Positions 48,156-57,106 are shown, numbered from the stretch's first letter. The stretch is 64,000 bases of DNA from Galbitalea sp036271875 (GCA_036271875.1 DATAZU010000015.1:186001-250000), one strand, 5' to 3'. The notes: a model not told the origin generated them from the sequence alone. A program made the numbers and translations.

Positions 48156-48710
48156 GTGATTAGCGACGTGCTTGACGAGGCCAAAACCAAGATGGATAAG
48201 GCCGTCGAGGTGGCAAAGGACGATTTCGGCAACGTGCGCACGGGCCGTGCGAACCCCGCGCTGTTCCAGAAGATCCTGGTCGACTACTACGGAACCCCGA
48301 CGCCGCTCGCGCAACTCGCGTCCATGCAGAACCCCGAGGCCCGTACCCTGCTCGTGACGCCATACGACAAGACCGCCCTCAAGGACATCGAGAAGGCCAT
48401 CGTAAACTGGCCGAACCTCGGCGCAAACGTCGGCAACGACGGCACGATTGTGCGGGTAACACTTGCCGAAATGACGGAGGAGCGTCGTCGCGACTTCGTG
48501 AAGATCGTGCGCGCGAAGGGCGAAGAGGCCAAGGTCGCGATTCGCAACGTGCGCCGCACTGCCAAGGAGCATCTTGACGCCCTGAAGTCGGAAGTCGGCG
48601 AGGATGAACTCGCTCGCGCGGAGAAGGAACTCGAAGCGGTAACGAAAGCCCACGTCGACGCAATCGACGACGCGCTCAAGCGCAAAGAGTCAGAACTTCT
48701 CGAGGTCTGA
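48156..48710 (+). CDS. frr: ribosome recycling factor
   Basis: 184 residues, the normal length. ISDVLDEAKTKMDKAVEVAKDDFGNVRTGRANPALF, then IVRVTLAEMTEERRRDFVKIVRAKGEEAKVAIRNVRR. With EF-G it splits post-termination ribosomes. AAAAAGGAG (48143 and on) sets the GTG at 48156. The stop overlaps the cdsA start (TGATG). Confidence 0.96.
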   Translation: MISDVLDEAKTKMDKAVEVAKDDFGNVRTGRANPALFQKILVDYYGTPTPLAQLASMQNPEARTLLVTPYDKTALKDIEKAIVNWPNLGANVGNDGTIVRVTLAEMTEERRRDFVKIVRAKGEEAKVAIRNVRRTAKEHLDALKSEVGEDELARAEKELEAVTKAHVDAIDDALKRKESELLEV

Positions 48711-49696
48711 TGTCGGAGCCGTCCGACAAAACTCCGCGGCAGAGCAGGCGGGCGCGCCAGCGTGCCGATTTTGATGCGACCGTTGCCGACATCGAGGCCC
48801 AGGTTCGCGCGACCAATGCGAAGATCGAGGCGCAGGTTCGGGCGACCAATGCGAAGATCGAGGCGCGCACCGGCCGTAATCTGGTCGCTGCCGTTGCGAT
48901 CGGGGTCGTGTTCGGCGCGGCGTTCATCTCCAGCCTGATCTTCTTCACGTGGATCTTCATGATCTTCGCGGCCATCCTGATGGTCTTCCTCGCCCTTGAG
49001 TTGACGGTCGCTTTTCGCACCACCGGTCGCAATGTCCCGCGCGTTGCATCCGGCATTGCCGCGGCAGGAGTCATCGTTGCGGCGTTCTACCTCCACAGCG
49101 AGGGCCAGTGGCTTGCGCTGCTCGCGGGCATGGCGCTCGTTACGATCTGGCGACTCATCGAGGCGGCCATCCCGAGTCGGCGCAAGTCGGCCAGGGAACT
49201 TGGGATCGACATCCTCGCCGGGTTATTCGTCCAGGCATACGCGGTCTTCCTGGGCAGCTTCACGGTTCTGCTTGCGGCGCGGCACGAGGGCCAGTGGTGG
49301 GTTCTGTCGCTGCTGATCATCGTCGTCTCGACCGACACCGGGGCATACGTTTCCGGCCTGCTGCTCGGTCGTCACAAGATGGCGCCGCGCATCAGCCCGA
49401 AGAAGACGTGGGAGGGTTTCGCCGGGTCGATCCTGACGGCACTCATCGCGAGCGAGTTGGTGTCGTGGCTTCTCCTGCACATTTCGTTCATCGACGGACT
49501 CATTCTCGGCGTCGCTCTCGCCCTCTCTGCGACACTCGGCGATTTGATGGAATCGCTCATCAAACGCGACCTCGGGATCAAAGACATCAGCAACTGGTTG
49601 CCCGGCCACGGAGGGTTTCTCGATCGACTCGACTCCGTTCTCCCGTCCGCCGCGGTCGCCTATACGCTCTTTCTCATTTTTCATGGTGCAAAATAG
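48710..49696 (+). CDS. cdsA: phosphatidate cytidylyltransferase, coiled-coil N-terminus
   Basis: Makes CDP-diacylglycerol for phospholipid synthesis. 328 residues with about eight membrane helices and the C-terminal CDP-DAG signature (SATLGDLMESLIKRDLGIKDISNWLPGHGGFLDRLDS). The first about 60 residues form a charged helix containing an 11-residue unit repeated twice (VRATNAKIEAQ), encoded by a 33-bp tandem duplication. Its ATG overlaps the frr stop. Confidence 0.92.
   Translation: MSEPSDKTPRQSRRARQRADFDATVADIEAQVRATNAKIEAQVRATNAKIEARTGRNLVAAVAIGVVFGAAFISSLIFFTWIFMIFAAILMVFLALELTVAFRTTGRNVPRVASGIAAAGVIVAAFYLHSEGQWLALLAGMALVTIWRLIEAAIPSRRKSARELGIDILAGLFVQAYAVFLGSFTVLLAARHEGQWWVLSLLIIVVSTDTGAYVSGLLLGRHKMAPRISPKKTWEGFAGSILTALIASELVSWLLLHISFIDGLILGVALALSATLGDLMESLIKRDLGIKDISNWLPGHGGFLDRLDSVLPSAAVAYTLFLIFHGAK
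48791..48856 (+). repeat. 33-bp tandem duplication in cdsA
   Basis: Units 48791-48823 and 48824-48856 differ at two positions only. Each encodes 11 residues, a hendecad step that keeps a coiled coil in register. Confidence 0.85.
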
Positions 49697-49700
49697 CTAG

Positions 49701-50252
49701 GTGAGTACAACTTTCCCCCGGGTCCGGAAGTCGAAAGCGGGCTACTCCGTCGATGAAGTCGAAGACTTCCTTGAGGAGGCCCGTCGCGCCTATTCCGCAG
49801 ATCGTTCTGCGCCGTCCGTCGTCAGCGCCGAGACCATCAGGCACACCGCATTCGACATGGAGAAGGGCGGATACTCTGTCGTCCACGTGGATGCCGCTCT
49901 GGAGCGCCTCGAGGATGCTTTCGCCGCGCGCGAGAAGGATCGCGCCGTCGCGGAGGTCGGAGACCAGGCCTGGTTTGGTCGGGCACGCACGACCGCCCAG
50001 GAGGCCCTCGACCGGCTCGACCGCCCGTGGGGTCATAAGTTCAAGCGCATGAGCGCATTTACGCAGGGCTACAACCCGCGCGACGTTGATGACTTCGGCG
50101 AGAAGCTCACCGCATACTTCCAGGACGGTCGGCCGATGAGTGTCGACGAGGTGCGAACGGTCGCGTTCCGCGTTCGCCGAGGTGGCTACAACGAGACGCA
50201 GGTCGATGCATACCTCGATGCGATCGTCGGCGTCATGCTGGCGGTTCGGTAG
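49701..50252 (+). CDS. DivIVA-domain protein
   Basis: 183 residues with three DivIVA-like units: FPRVRKSKAGYSVDEVEDFLEEARRAY, IRHTAFDMEKGGYSVVHVDAALERL and KLTAYFQ... VRTVAFRVRRGGYNETQVDAYLDAIV. DivIVA domains bind negatively curved membranes or act as coiled-coil scaffolds. It lacks the long coiled coil of Wag31. GTG start just after cdsA, so probably in the frr-cdsA operon. Confidence 0.85.
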   Translation: MSTTFPRVRKSKAGYSVDEVEDFLEEARRAYSADRSAPSVVSAETIRHTAFDMEKGGYSVVHVDAALERLEDAFAAREKDRAVAEVGDQAWFGRARTTAQEALDRLDRPWGHKFKRMSAFTQGYNPRDVDDFGEKLTAYFQDGRPMSVDEVRTVAFRVRRGGYNETQVDAYLDAIVGVMLAVR

Positions 50253-50312
50253 TCGACTCGCGTCCCTCGGATAGGGGAACCCGGTAATCCTGGCTGCCCG
50301 GGGGCTGTGCGC

Positions 50313-50318
50313 TAAAAT
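50313..50318 (+). promoter_or_regulatory. -10 box of the transglycosylase gene
   Basis: TAAAAT, 9 nt before the GTG at 50328; short-leader or leaderless arrangement. Confidence 0.4.
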
Positions 50319-50327
50319 TTGGTACTC

Positions 50328-50960
50328 GTGGGTAGACGATCGTTGGTGAGGACGCGCGGGGGCCGTTTGGCCGCCGTTACTCGTCGCGCATCCGGCCCGA
50401 TCCTGCACTCCCGCTTGAGTCTGCCGATCTACTCGTTCGTTGTCGCGTTCGCAATCGTGATGGTGATGGTGACTGACCCGTATTCCGGCGCATTCGCGGA
50501 TGCCAACACCGCCCCGAGCCACTGGGCCGAGGTCACCATCGGGCAGAGCCTGGCAACGGGAAGCGGCACGGACACGAGCACAATCAAACGCGACGCGTTC
50601 GGATCACAGGCCGCGCCCCGGGCAGCGACGAGCAGCGCTCCGAGCGCGGGTATCCCGTCACCGGGATCGGCACAGGCGATCGCGCTCGCGATCCTGACCG
50701 CCGAGGGGATGGGCAGCGATCAGTACAGCTGCCTGGTTTCGCTGTGGAACCGGGAGTCGCACTGGCGGGTCAACGCCGAGAATCCGGATGGCGCATACGG
50801 CATCCCGCAGGCTCTGCCCGGCAGCAAAATGGCCTCAGCCGGCCCCGACTGGCAGACCAACGCCAAGACCCAGATCGAGTGGGGCCTCGGATACATCAAG
50901 GCCCGTTACGGCACGCCGTGCGGTGCTTGGGCGCATTCGCAATCGACGGGCTGGTACTAG
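50328..50960 (+). CDS. secreted lytic transglycosylase-like protein
   Basis: 210 residues. A basic N-terminus (RTRGGRLAAVTRRASG), one membrane/signal segment (about 32-50), a Ser/Ala/Thr linker and a C-terminal lysozyme-like domain: CLVSLWNRESHWRVNAENPDGAYGIPQALPG with the likely catalytic Glu in WNRESHW, then WGLGYIKARYGTPCGAW. This resembles peptidoglycan transglycosylases of actinobacteria that remodel the wall. The GTG at 50328 is favoured by a TAAAAT box. Confidence 0.85.
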   Translation: MGRRSLVRTRGGRLAAVTRRASGPILHSRLSLPIYSFVVAFAIVMVMVTDPYSGAFADANTAPSHWAEVTIGQSLATGSGTDTSTIKRDAFGSQAAPRAATSSAPSAGIPSPGSAQAIALAILTAEGMGSDQYSCLVSLWNRESHWRVNAENPDGAYGIPQALPGSKMASAGPDWQTNAKTQIEWGLGYIKARYGTPCGAWAHSQSTGWY

Positions 50961-50964
50961 CTTC

Positions 50965-50976
50965 TAGGCTAAGGCC
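50965..50976 (+). promoter_or_regulatory. -10 box of the antiporter gene, leaderless type
   Basis: TAGGCT (50965-50970), 6-nt gap, ATG at 50977. Confidence 0.5.
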
Positions 50977-52725
50977 ATGGAGTGGGCGCTGTTCGGGGTC
51001 GTGGCGATCGTGTCGATCGTCGCGGCTGGCGCGTTCGCGAACAAACTCGGGGTTGCCGCCCCGCTGATCCTGATCGTTCTCGGCGTCGGATTCAGCGTCA
51101 TCCCGGGCGCTCCGACGGTGGTGCCGCCCGAGATCATCCTCGCGGGCATCCTGCCGCCCATCCTGTATTCGTCGGCTGTCAACGTGCCGATCATGGATTT
51201 CAAACGCAATTTCTCGAGCATCTTCGGGCTTAGCGTGCTGCTCGTTCTCGCATCCGCCTTCGCGACCGGCTGGCTGCTGTTCGTGCTCTTCCCCAAGCTG
51301 ACATTCGCCGAGGGGGTCGCGATCGGCGCCGTCATCAGCCCGACGGATGCCGTTGCCGCGACCGCCATCGGCAAGCGGCTCGGTCTTCCGCCCCGACTCG
51401 TCACGATCCTCGAGGGTGAGGGACTGGTCAACGACGCGACCGCCCTCGTGCTGCTGCGCTCCGCGGTCGCCGCGATCGCGTCATCCATCTCGTTCTGGGG
51501 CTCGCTCGGCAACTTCGTCTACGCCGTGATCATCGCGATTCTGATCGGCGCGGTCATCGGTTTTGTGACGGTGTGGGTGCGGGCGAAGTTCCGCGACTCG
51601 GTGCTCGATACCGCGATCTCGTTCGCGATCCCGTTCCTCGCGTACATCCCCGCCGACGCCGTGCACGGTAGTGGTGTGATTGCGGTTGTCGTGGCCGGCC
51701 TGTATTCGGGACATGCGGCGGCGAATCGGTTCACACCCCAGGCACGTATCTCGGAACGGCTCAACTGGCGCACCATCCAGTTCGTCCTGGAAAACGGCGT
51801 CTTCCTGCTCATGGGGCTCGAGATCTCGAAGCTCGTCGAGAACGTACAGAACAACGCGACGGCGGATGAGCCCGGCATCCTCGGCTCCGTTTTGCTTGGG
51901 CTCATCGCTACCGCAGCACTCCTGGTCATTCGGGTGGTGTTCGTGCCACCGCTCCTGATCTTTGTTCGCGCGACCTGGAACGCGGCGGAAAAACAGCAGG
52001 GGCGTTTCCGGCAACGGCTCGATCAGTTCCTGGGGATGGCGACGCAATCGCCGCGAGCCCAGAAGCGCATCGAGCAGGCGGAACGCTCGTACACGCAGCG
52101 CGAAAACGACATCGAGCAACTCAAGGCCGAGGAATTCGGATGGCGCGGAGCCGTCGTGCTCAGTTGGTCCGGGATGCGCGGGGTTGTCACGCTCGCCGCC
52201 GCGCAGTCGCTACCGGAGACGTTCCATTATCGCGCCCAGCTCGTTCTCATCGCGTTCACCGTCGCGGTCGTGACCCTGCTGCTGCAGGGAGGCACGCTGC
52301 CCCTGATCATTCGGCTCACCGGCATCCAGGGCACCGACAAGACGGCGGACCGTCGTTCTCTCGCGCAACTGCTTGACGACATGGCAAAGACAGGCGTCGC
52401 GGTGCTCGATAACCCGTCGCTAAAGCTGCCAAGCGGTGCCGAGATCAGCGCTGACGTCATCGAGAAGGTCAGGGTGGACTCGCTCTCGATCACCGAGAAC
52501 GCGTGGGAGCGGGCCGAGCACGGGTCAGGAGACGAGGAGCTGAGCCTGTCGCCGCGCCGTCAGTATCGCGAGCTGCGCCGCGAGGTGCTTGGCGCCGAGC
52601 GCGAGGCCCTGCTCGAGGCGCGGTCGACGGGGGCCTACCCCTCGCGCATCCTCAGCCGAGCGCAGGCGTTGCTCGACTTCGAAGAGACCCGTCTCGGATC
52701 GATGGACAACCAGTCGGACTTCTAG
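50977..52725 (+). CDS. Na+/H+ antiporter, CPA1 (NhaP-type)
   Basis: 582 residues, about twelve membrane helices (about 1-440). Family motifs AVISPTDAVAATAIGKRLGLP and LEGEGLVNDATALVL (the Asn-Asp ion-binding pair) are clear, as is GMRGVVTLAAAQSLP. A cytoplasmic C-terminal domain of about 140 residues contains helical charged sequence. It exchanges Na+ (or K+) for H+ at the membrane, supporting pH and salt homeostasis. Confidence 0.93.
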   Translation: MEWALFGVVAIVSIVAAGAFANKLGVAAPLILIVLGVGFSVIPGAPTVVPPEIILAGILPPILYSSAVNVPIMDFKRNFSSIFGLSVLLVLASAFATGWLLFVLFPKLTFAEGVAIGAVISPTDAVAATAIGKRLGLPPRLVTILEGEGLVNDATALVLLRSAVAAIASSISFWGSLGNFVYAVIIAILIGAVIGFVTVWVRAKFRDSVLDTAISFAIPFLAYIPADAVHGSGVIAVVVAGLYSGHAAANRFTPQARISERLNWRTIQFVLENGVFLLMGLEISKLVENVQNNATADEPGILGSVLLGLIATAALLVIRVVFVPPLLIFVRATWNAAEKQQGRFRQRLDQFLGMATQSPRAQKRIEQAERSYTQRENDIEQLKAEEFGWRGAVVLSWSGMRGVVTLAAAQSLPETFHYRAQLVLIAFTVAVVTLLLQGGTLPLIIRLTGIQGTDKTADRRSLAQLLDDMAKTGVAVLDNPSLKLPSGAEISADVIEKVRVDSLSITENAWERAEHGSGDEELSLSPRRQYRELRREVLGAEREALLEARSTGAYPSRILSRAQALLDFEETRLGSMDNQSDF

Positions 52726-52755
52726 TCCATCGCGACCTCCGCCCAATCACTCGCT

Positions 52756-52767
52756 TAGGCTGGAACC
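52756..52767 (+). promoter_or_regulatory. -10 box of the 99-aa gene, leaderless type
   Basis: TAGGCT (52756-52761), 6-nt gap, ATG at 52768. Confidence 0.5.
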
Positions 52768-53067
52768 ATGCCTCGCTCGAATCGCCCCAGGGGACGCGCA
52801 TCGAGTCGGGACGACGATGACGTCGACCTCGGCCGTGCGCTCATCGGCCGGCTGGCCACCGAATCGAAACGCGATGGCCTCTGGAATGTCCAGCCGCTCG
52901 CCGCGGCATCCGCCACCAAGTTTTACGTCTGTCCTGGCTGCGGTCTCGAGATCGCGCCCGGTATTGCGCACACGGTCGCCTGGCGGGCCGACGGGATCAT
53001 GGGCGAGGCGGATGATCTGGCCGCACGTCGGCACTGGCATCTGCACTGCTGGAAGATAAAGCAGTGA
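52768..53067 (+). CDS. 99-aa actinobacterial zinc-ribbon-type protein
   Basis: 99 residues with YVCPGCGLEI and later HWHLHCWKIKQ, giving a plausible Cys2-His/Cys zinc site. An acidic/basic N-terminal tail precedes it. Similar small proteins are widespread in Actinobacteria, often annotated as ATP/GTP-binding without P-loop evidence; none is visible here. The stop overlaps the hydrolase GTG, so the two are coupled. Confidence 0.65.
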   Translation: MPRSNRPRGRASSRDDDDVDLGRALIGRLATESKRDGLWNVQPLAAASATKFYVCPGCGLEIAPGIAHTVAWRADGIMGEADDLAARRHWHLHCWKIKQ

Positions 53068-53786
53068 CATCGATCGAGATTCGCGGCGGGGTCGAACTCC
53101 CCGCGCGCCGTGAAGACATCGAGCTGCACACCTCCGATGGCATCACGCTGGTCGGCGAGCTGGCACTCCCCGGGTCGGTGCCGCCGGTCGCGACGCTCGT
53201 GTTCCTGCATCCGCTTCCGATCGGCGGTGGATTCATGGACTCGCACGTCATCCGCAAGGCCGCCGCCCGCCTGCCTGCCCTCGCGGACCTGGCCGTGCTG
53301 CGATTCAACTTCCGCGGTGTGACCTCGCCGCGCGGCACGTCGGAGGGGACGTTCGGCGACGGCATCCTCGAGGAGCACGACCTGGCTGCGGCCATGGAGT
53401 TCGTGAAGCAGCGTGCCCTGCCGCATCCGTGGCTCGTTGGCTGGTCCTTCGGCACGGAGGTGACACTCAAGTACGGCCTCGAGTTCCCGATCGACGGCGC
53501 CATCCTGCTGTCGCCTCCGCTCAAGCGCACCACGGAGGCCGAACTCGCCCGGTGGGCGGGCAGCGGCAAGCGGCTGGTCGCCCTCATCCCCGAGCACGAT
53601 GATTACCTGCAGCCGGCCGAGGCGCGCGACCGTTTTGCGGCGGTACCAGAATCCGAGCTGGTTGCAGTCGATGGCGCAAAGCACCTCTGGGTCGGCGAGA
53701 GCCAGGTCGCGCGGGTGCTCAACGAGATCGTTGGTCGCGTGAATCCCGCTGCGAGCCCGCTGCCGACGGAGTATCCGGGGGGCTGA
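53064..53786 (+). CDS. alpha/beta hydrolase
   Basis: 240 residues. Strand-turn HPLPIGGGFMDSHVIRKAA, the nucleophile elbow GWSFGTEV (Ser), a late Asp in ALIPEHDDYLQP and His in DGAKHLW form the catalytic triad. Substrate unknown; carboxylesterase- or dienelactone-hydrolase-like. GTG start inside the previous stop. A terminator with TTTT follows. Confidence 0.85.
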   Translation: MTSIEIRGGVELPARREDIELHTSDGITLVGELALPGSVPPVATLVFLHPLPIGGGFMDSHVIRKAAARLPALADLAVLRFNFRGVTSPRGTSEGTFGDGILEEHDLAAAMEFVKQRALPHPWLVGWSFGTEVTLKYGLEFPIDGAILLSPPLKRTTEAELARWAGSGKRLVALIPEHDDYLQPAEARDRFAAVPESELVAVDGAKHLWVGESQVARVLNEIVGRVNPAASPLPTEYPGG

Positions 53787-53796
53787 GTCAGAAAGC

Positions 53797-53828
53797 AGCG
53801 GGGACGCCGTCCCGGGCCGCTGTTTTCT
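53797..53828 (+). terminator. intrinsic terminator after the hydrolase gene
   Basis: Outer stem CAGCGG / CCGCTG, inner stem GGAC / GTCC, then TTTT. Confidence 0.7.
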
Positions 53829-54112
53829 CGAAAATCCCCATTCGATCGCTCGACGCCGCGCGTTCTGTAGGAGATATGCGCTGGCTGGCGCGCCGAACAG
53901 AACAAATCGGCCGGTTCACGCCCAGGCGTCCTGTTGTGCGAACCAAACCTAAGGACGATTGGGCCGGGCGACACGAACCAAGGACTTTCTCCGCCGCCGA
54001 CGGCCGCTTGTCCTAAGAATTCGACCCGACCGGCCCAATCGGTTCTTGATTCGCGACGTGCCCCCGACAATTACCGCGCCGCAGCCATCCGCGCTGCGTT
54101 ATACACCGCGCG
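53829..54112. other. gene-free region with paired inverted repeats
   Basis: Part of a 326-nt stretch between convergent genes. CGATTGGGCCGG (53956-53967) pairs with CCGGCCCAATCG (54030-54041), and CCTAAGGAC (53948 and on) with GTCCTAAG (54010-54017). It may be the relic of a small mobile sequence. No gene seen. Confidence 0.4.
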
Positions 54113-55177
54113 CTACAGCTCGTTCTGCCGCGGGATGATCACCTGTTTGATGATGAGCAGGATGGATGCGGCAATCGGGATGGCGACCAGCGCTCCGAGC
54201 ACGCCCAGCAGCGTTCCACCGGCGAGCGCCGCGATGACGACGACGACACCCGGGACCGAAACCGCGGTACGCATGATGCGCGGGCTGATGACGTACGCCT
54301 CGACCTGCATGTAGATCAGGTAGTAGATAGCGACCACCAGCACGCTCGGATATCCGTTGAACGCCCAAACGCCGAGGGTAATGACGACGGCGGCCGAGAT
54401 GGTGCCAACCAACGGGATAAGCGACCCGAGCAGAGCGATGAAGGCGAGCAGTAGCGCATAGTCGACCGGTATCCCGAACAACGGGAAGATCAACTGCAGG
54501 AACAGGAATGACAGGATGCCGTTGGTGAGGCCGAGCGCGCCCTGGCCCATGACGTATTTTCCGACCGCCTCGGTGATCTGCTCGGCGATGTCGATGAATC
54601 CGGGTCGTTTGGATGCTGGCACCAACTGGTACAGCCCTCGCTTGATCGTGCCGAGCGACGACACGAAGTACAGGGTCAGGATGAAGATGACGACGGCGCC
54701 GGCAAGACCCGAGGCGATCACGACCCCGGTTGAAAACAGGCCGCCAAAGATCGTTGAGACATTCAGTCCTTTGACGAAGGCGTTGTACGAGGACTCGACC
54801 GTCTTCACGTCCAGCCACGGATAGTTGTGTTGGACGTTGGACCAGAAGGTGCCCTTGGTGATGGACGGCAGGAAGTCCTTCTGCACGACCTTGATGAGCT
54901 TGCTCACCTGGTCGATGATGACCGGGATCAGCGCGAAAACCAGACCGGCGAACGCGGCAAGCAGCGCAACGAGGACCGTGATGATGGCGAGCACTCGCGG
55001 CCAGCCGTGTCGAGCCAGAAACGAGACGAGCGGGTCAAGACCGAGTGCGAGGAAGAGCGCCGCGCCGACATAGGTGAGGATGGTCGACAGCGACCCAACC
55101 GCGGCACCGATGGCAATCGCGACGATAACTCCGAGACCGCCGAAGAGGCCGAGTCGGAACGAGTTCTGGATCTTCAA
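54113..55177 (-). CDS. AI-2E family transporter (putative permease)
   Basis: 354 residues, about eight membrane helices, with the family pattern LLAFIALLGSLIPLVGTISAAVVIT and GVLGALVAIPIAASILLIIKQVI at the C-terminus. AI-2E proteins export diverse small compounds or ions; a true autoinducer-2 role is unproven for most. TTG start at 55177 with GAGAGG upstream, 42 nt after the coiled-coil gene on the same strand, so probably co-transcribed. Confidence 0.88.
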   Translation of the reverse strand: MKIQNSFRLGLFGGLGVIVAIAIGAAVGSLSTILTYVGAALFLALGLDPLVSFLARHGWPRVLAIITVLVALLAAFAGLVFALIPVIIDQVSKLIKVVQKDFLPSITKGTFWSNVQHNYPWLDVKTVESSYNAFVKGLNVSTIFGGLFSTGVVIASGLAGAVVIFILTLYFVSSLGTIKRGLYQLVPASKRPGFIDIAEQITEAVGKYVMGQGALGLTNGILSFLFLQLIFPLFGIPVDYALLLAFIALLGSLIPLVGTISAAVVITLGVWAFNGYPSVLVVAIYYLIYMQVEAYVISPRIMRTAVSVPGVVVVIAALAGGTLLGVLGALVAIPIAASILLIIKQVIIPRQNEL

Positions 55178-55219
55178 CGAGCGCCTCTCGGTCGGCTGAG
55201 CGTTCGAGAGAACGAGCGC

Positions 55220-57106
55220 TTAGTCCTGGCTGGAAACCTTTTCTGCCTGTGACAATACCCCGCGCAGCGATTCGAAGTAGCCCGCCACGGCCTCGCGCTC
55301 GGAACGAATCTGGGACAGACGCTCCTCGGCATCCGCGAGTAGCTCGGCGGACTGCTTCTCCGCGTCCGCGACCAGCGTCTTCGCCTGGGCGTTCGAATCC
55401 GCGAGCAGTTTCGTCGACTCCCGGGCCGCGCTGTCGCGCAGTGCGTTCGCTGCAGCACGCGTCCCGGCGTCGTAGTCGTCGGTTTCGGCGACCTTGTCTT
55501 TGGCGCGTTGCTGCGCCTCGGTGAGCTGCGCCTGCGCCTCATCCAGGTACTTCTGCATCTGCGCGGATGCCTCCTGCTGCTTGGCGAGCGACTCTTTTTC
55601 CGCCTCGTCGCGCTGTGTCTTCAGCTCGATGTCGAGGTCGAGTCTGGCTTGCTCGCCGGCTCGGGCAATCGTCGTCGTGGACTCTTCGCTGTCGTGCGCG
55701 ATCTTCGCGCGGACCGTTTCGCTTTCGTGTTCGAGCGCGGCACGCTGCCTTGCAATGTCGCGGGCGAGGTCCTTGCGAGCCTTATCGACGTCGTGGTTCA
55801 GCTTGGTGCGGGTCTGCGTTGTTTCCGCCTCGAGAGCCGCACGGGCCGCAGCGGTCTCCGCCTCGAGCGCGGCCTTCGCCTCTGCGGTGTCCGCTGCGAT
55901 CGTGGCGGCAGACTCGGCCTGTGCCGCTGCGATGCTGGCATCGCTCTCGGCCTTGGCTGCGTCGATGTTCGCACGAGCCTCTGCTGTTGCCCGTTCGAGT
56001 TCGCTGCGCGCGGCAGCGGTGTCGCGGGTGAGTGCGCCGCGGGCGGTCTTGACCTCGTTGTCGAGCGCGGAGCGGCGGGTCTTGAGCTCCTGCTCCAGGT
56101 CTGCGGTGCGCGTGGCGATGTCCTGCTCGAGGGCGGCCGTGCGCGACGTGATCTCGTTCTCGAGCTCGGCGCGGCGGGAGTTGATTTCGTTGTTCAGTTC
56201 GGTGCGTCGCGACTCCATCTCGTTCTCGAGTGTCGCGCGCTGCGTCGCGTTCTCGTTGGCGAGCGTCGCGCGCGTTGCCTGCGTCTCGTTCTCGAGTTCG
56301 GCGCGTGCCTTCTCGGTGTCCTGTGCGAGCTCGGCTCGACCGGTGCTAATCTCACGCGCCAGGTCGGTGCGTCCCTGCTCGATGTCGCGCTCGAGGTCGC
56401 TACGCTGCTTCGCATTGTCGGCCTCGAAGTCCGCGCGAGCCTGCGCTGTCTCTCGAGCGAGAACGGCGGCCGCTTCGCGGGCCTCCTCGGACTCGCGCAC
56501 GGCGGCGGCCTTGAGCTCCGCGATTTCGCGCTCGCCCGCAGCCGTCTGGGCTGCGGCCTCGCGCTTCGTTGTTGCCCGGGCCTCGGCAGCCTCGGTGGCA
56601 ACCGCTCCCTGGACCGCTGCGGCCTCGCGCGCGGCATCCTGAATCGTCGTCTCCGCCTGGGCGCGAGCGTGGTTCAGAACCTGCTGCGCTTCGGAATTGG
56701 CGGATGCGCGGATCTTGTCGGCTTCCGCGGTGGCGTCTGCGACGAGTCGGTTGGCATGCTCGACGGTTTCGTCGCGAAGCTTCGTTACCTCCGCCTGCAC
56801 CTGCGCGCGCAACTTCTCGGCGTCGATGTCGGCCTGGCTGATGAGTCGCATCGACTGCTCTTCGGCGACGCGGAGGGTGCTTTCGAGCTTCGTGCCGAGA
56901 CCGGAATAGGTTGGCGTGCCGGTCTCGTCCAGCTCGGCCTGCAGGTCTTCGGCTACCGCGGAGAGGCGCTTGATTTCCTTGGTGGCCTCGGTGCGATCGT
57001 GGTTGGCCTGGAGGAGTTCGCGGCGGAGATCCGTGATCGTGCGATCGACATCCTCTTTGCGGTATCCGCGCAGTTCGGTGCCAAAATCCTGTGTCTCGCC
57101 AGCCAA
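55220..57106 (-). CDS. giant coiled-coil protein, DivIVA/Scy-like
   Basis: 628 residues, nearly all coiled coil. The N-terminus (FGTELRGYRKEDVDRTITDLRREL) looks like a DivIVA-type domain start. In the middle (about 260-390) the repeat length is 11 residues: RRTELNNEINS, RRAELENEITS, RTAALEQDIAT, RTADLEQELKT and so on, the hendecad pattern that gives a straight or slightly right-handed coil. Streptomyces polarity proteins Scy and FilP are known for unusual long coils. A cell-shape or polarity scaffold is likely. TTG start at 57106 with AAAGGGG upstream; a TAAACT box lies at 57147-57142 on the minus strand. Confidence 0.75.
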   Translation of the reverse strand: MAGETQDFGTELRGYRKEDVDRTITDLRRELLQANHDRTEATKEIKRLSAVAEDLQAELDETGTPTYSGLGTKLESTLRVAEEQSMRLISQADIDAEKLRAQVQAEVTKLRDETVEHANRLVADATAEADKIRASANSEAQQVLNHARAQAETTIQDAAREAAAVQGAVATEAAEARATTKREAAAQTAAGEREIAELKAAAVRESEEAREAAAVLARETAQARADFEADNAKQRSDLERDIEQGRTDLAREISTGRAELAQDTEKARAELENETQATRATLANENATQRATLENEMESRRTELNNEINSRRAELENEITSRTAALEQDIATRTADLEQELKTRRSALDNEVKTARGALTRDTAAARSELERATAEARANIDAAKAESDASIAAAQAESAATIAADTAEAKAALEAETAAARAALEAETTQTRTKLNHDVDKARKDLARDIARQRAALEHESETVRAKIAHDSEESTTTIARAGEQARLDLDIELKTQRDEAEKESLAKQQEASAQMQKYLDEAQAQLTEAQQRAKDKVAETDDYDAGTRAAANALRDSAARESTKLLADSNAQAKTLVADAEKQSAELLADAEERLSQIRSEREAVAGYFESLRGVLSQAEKVSSQD

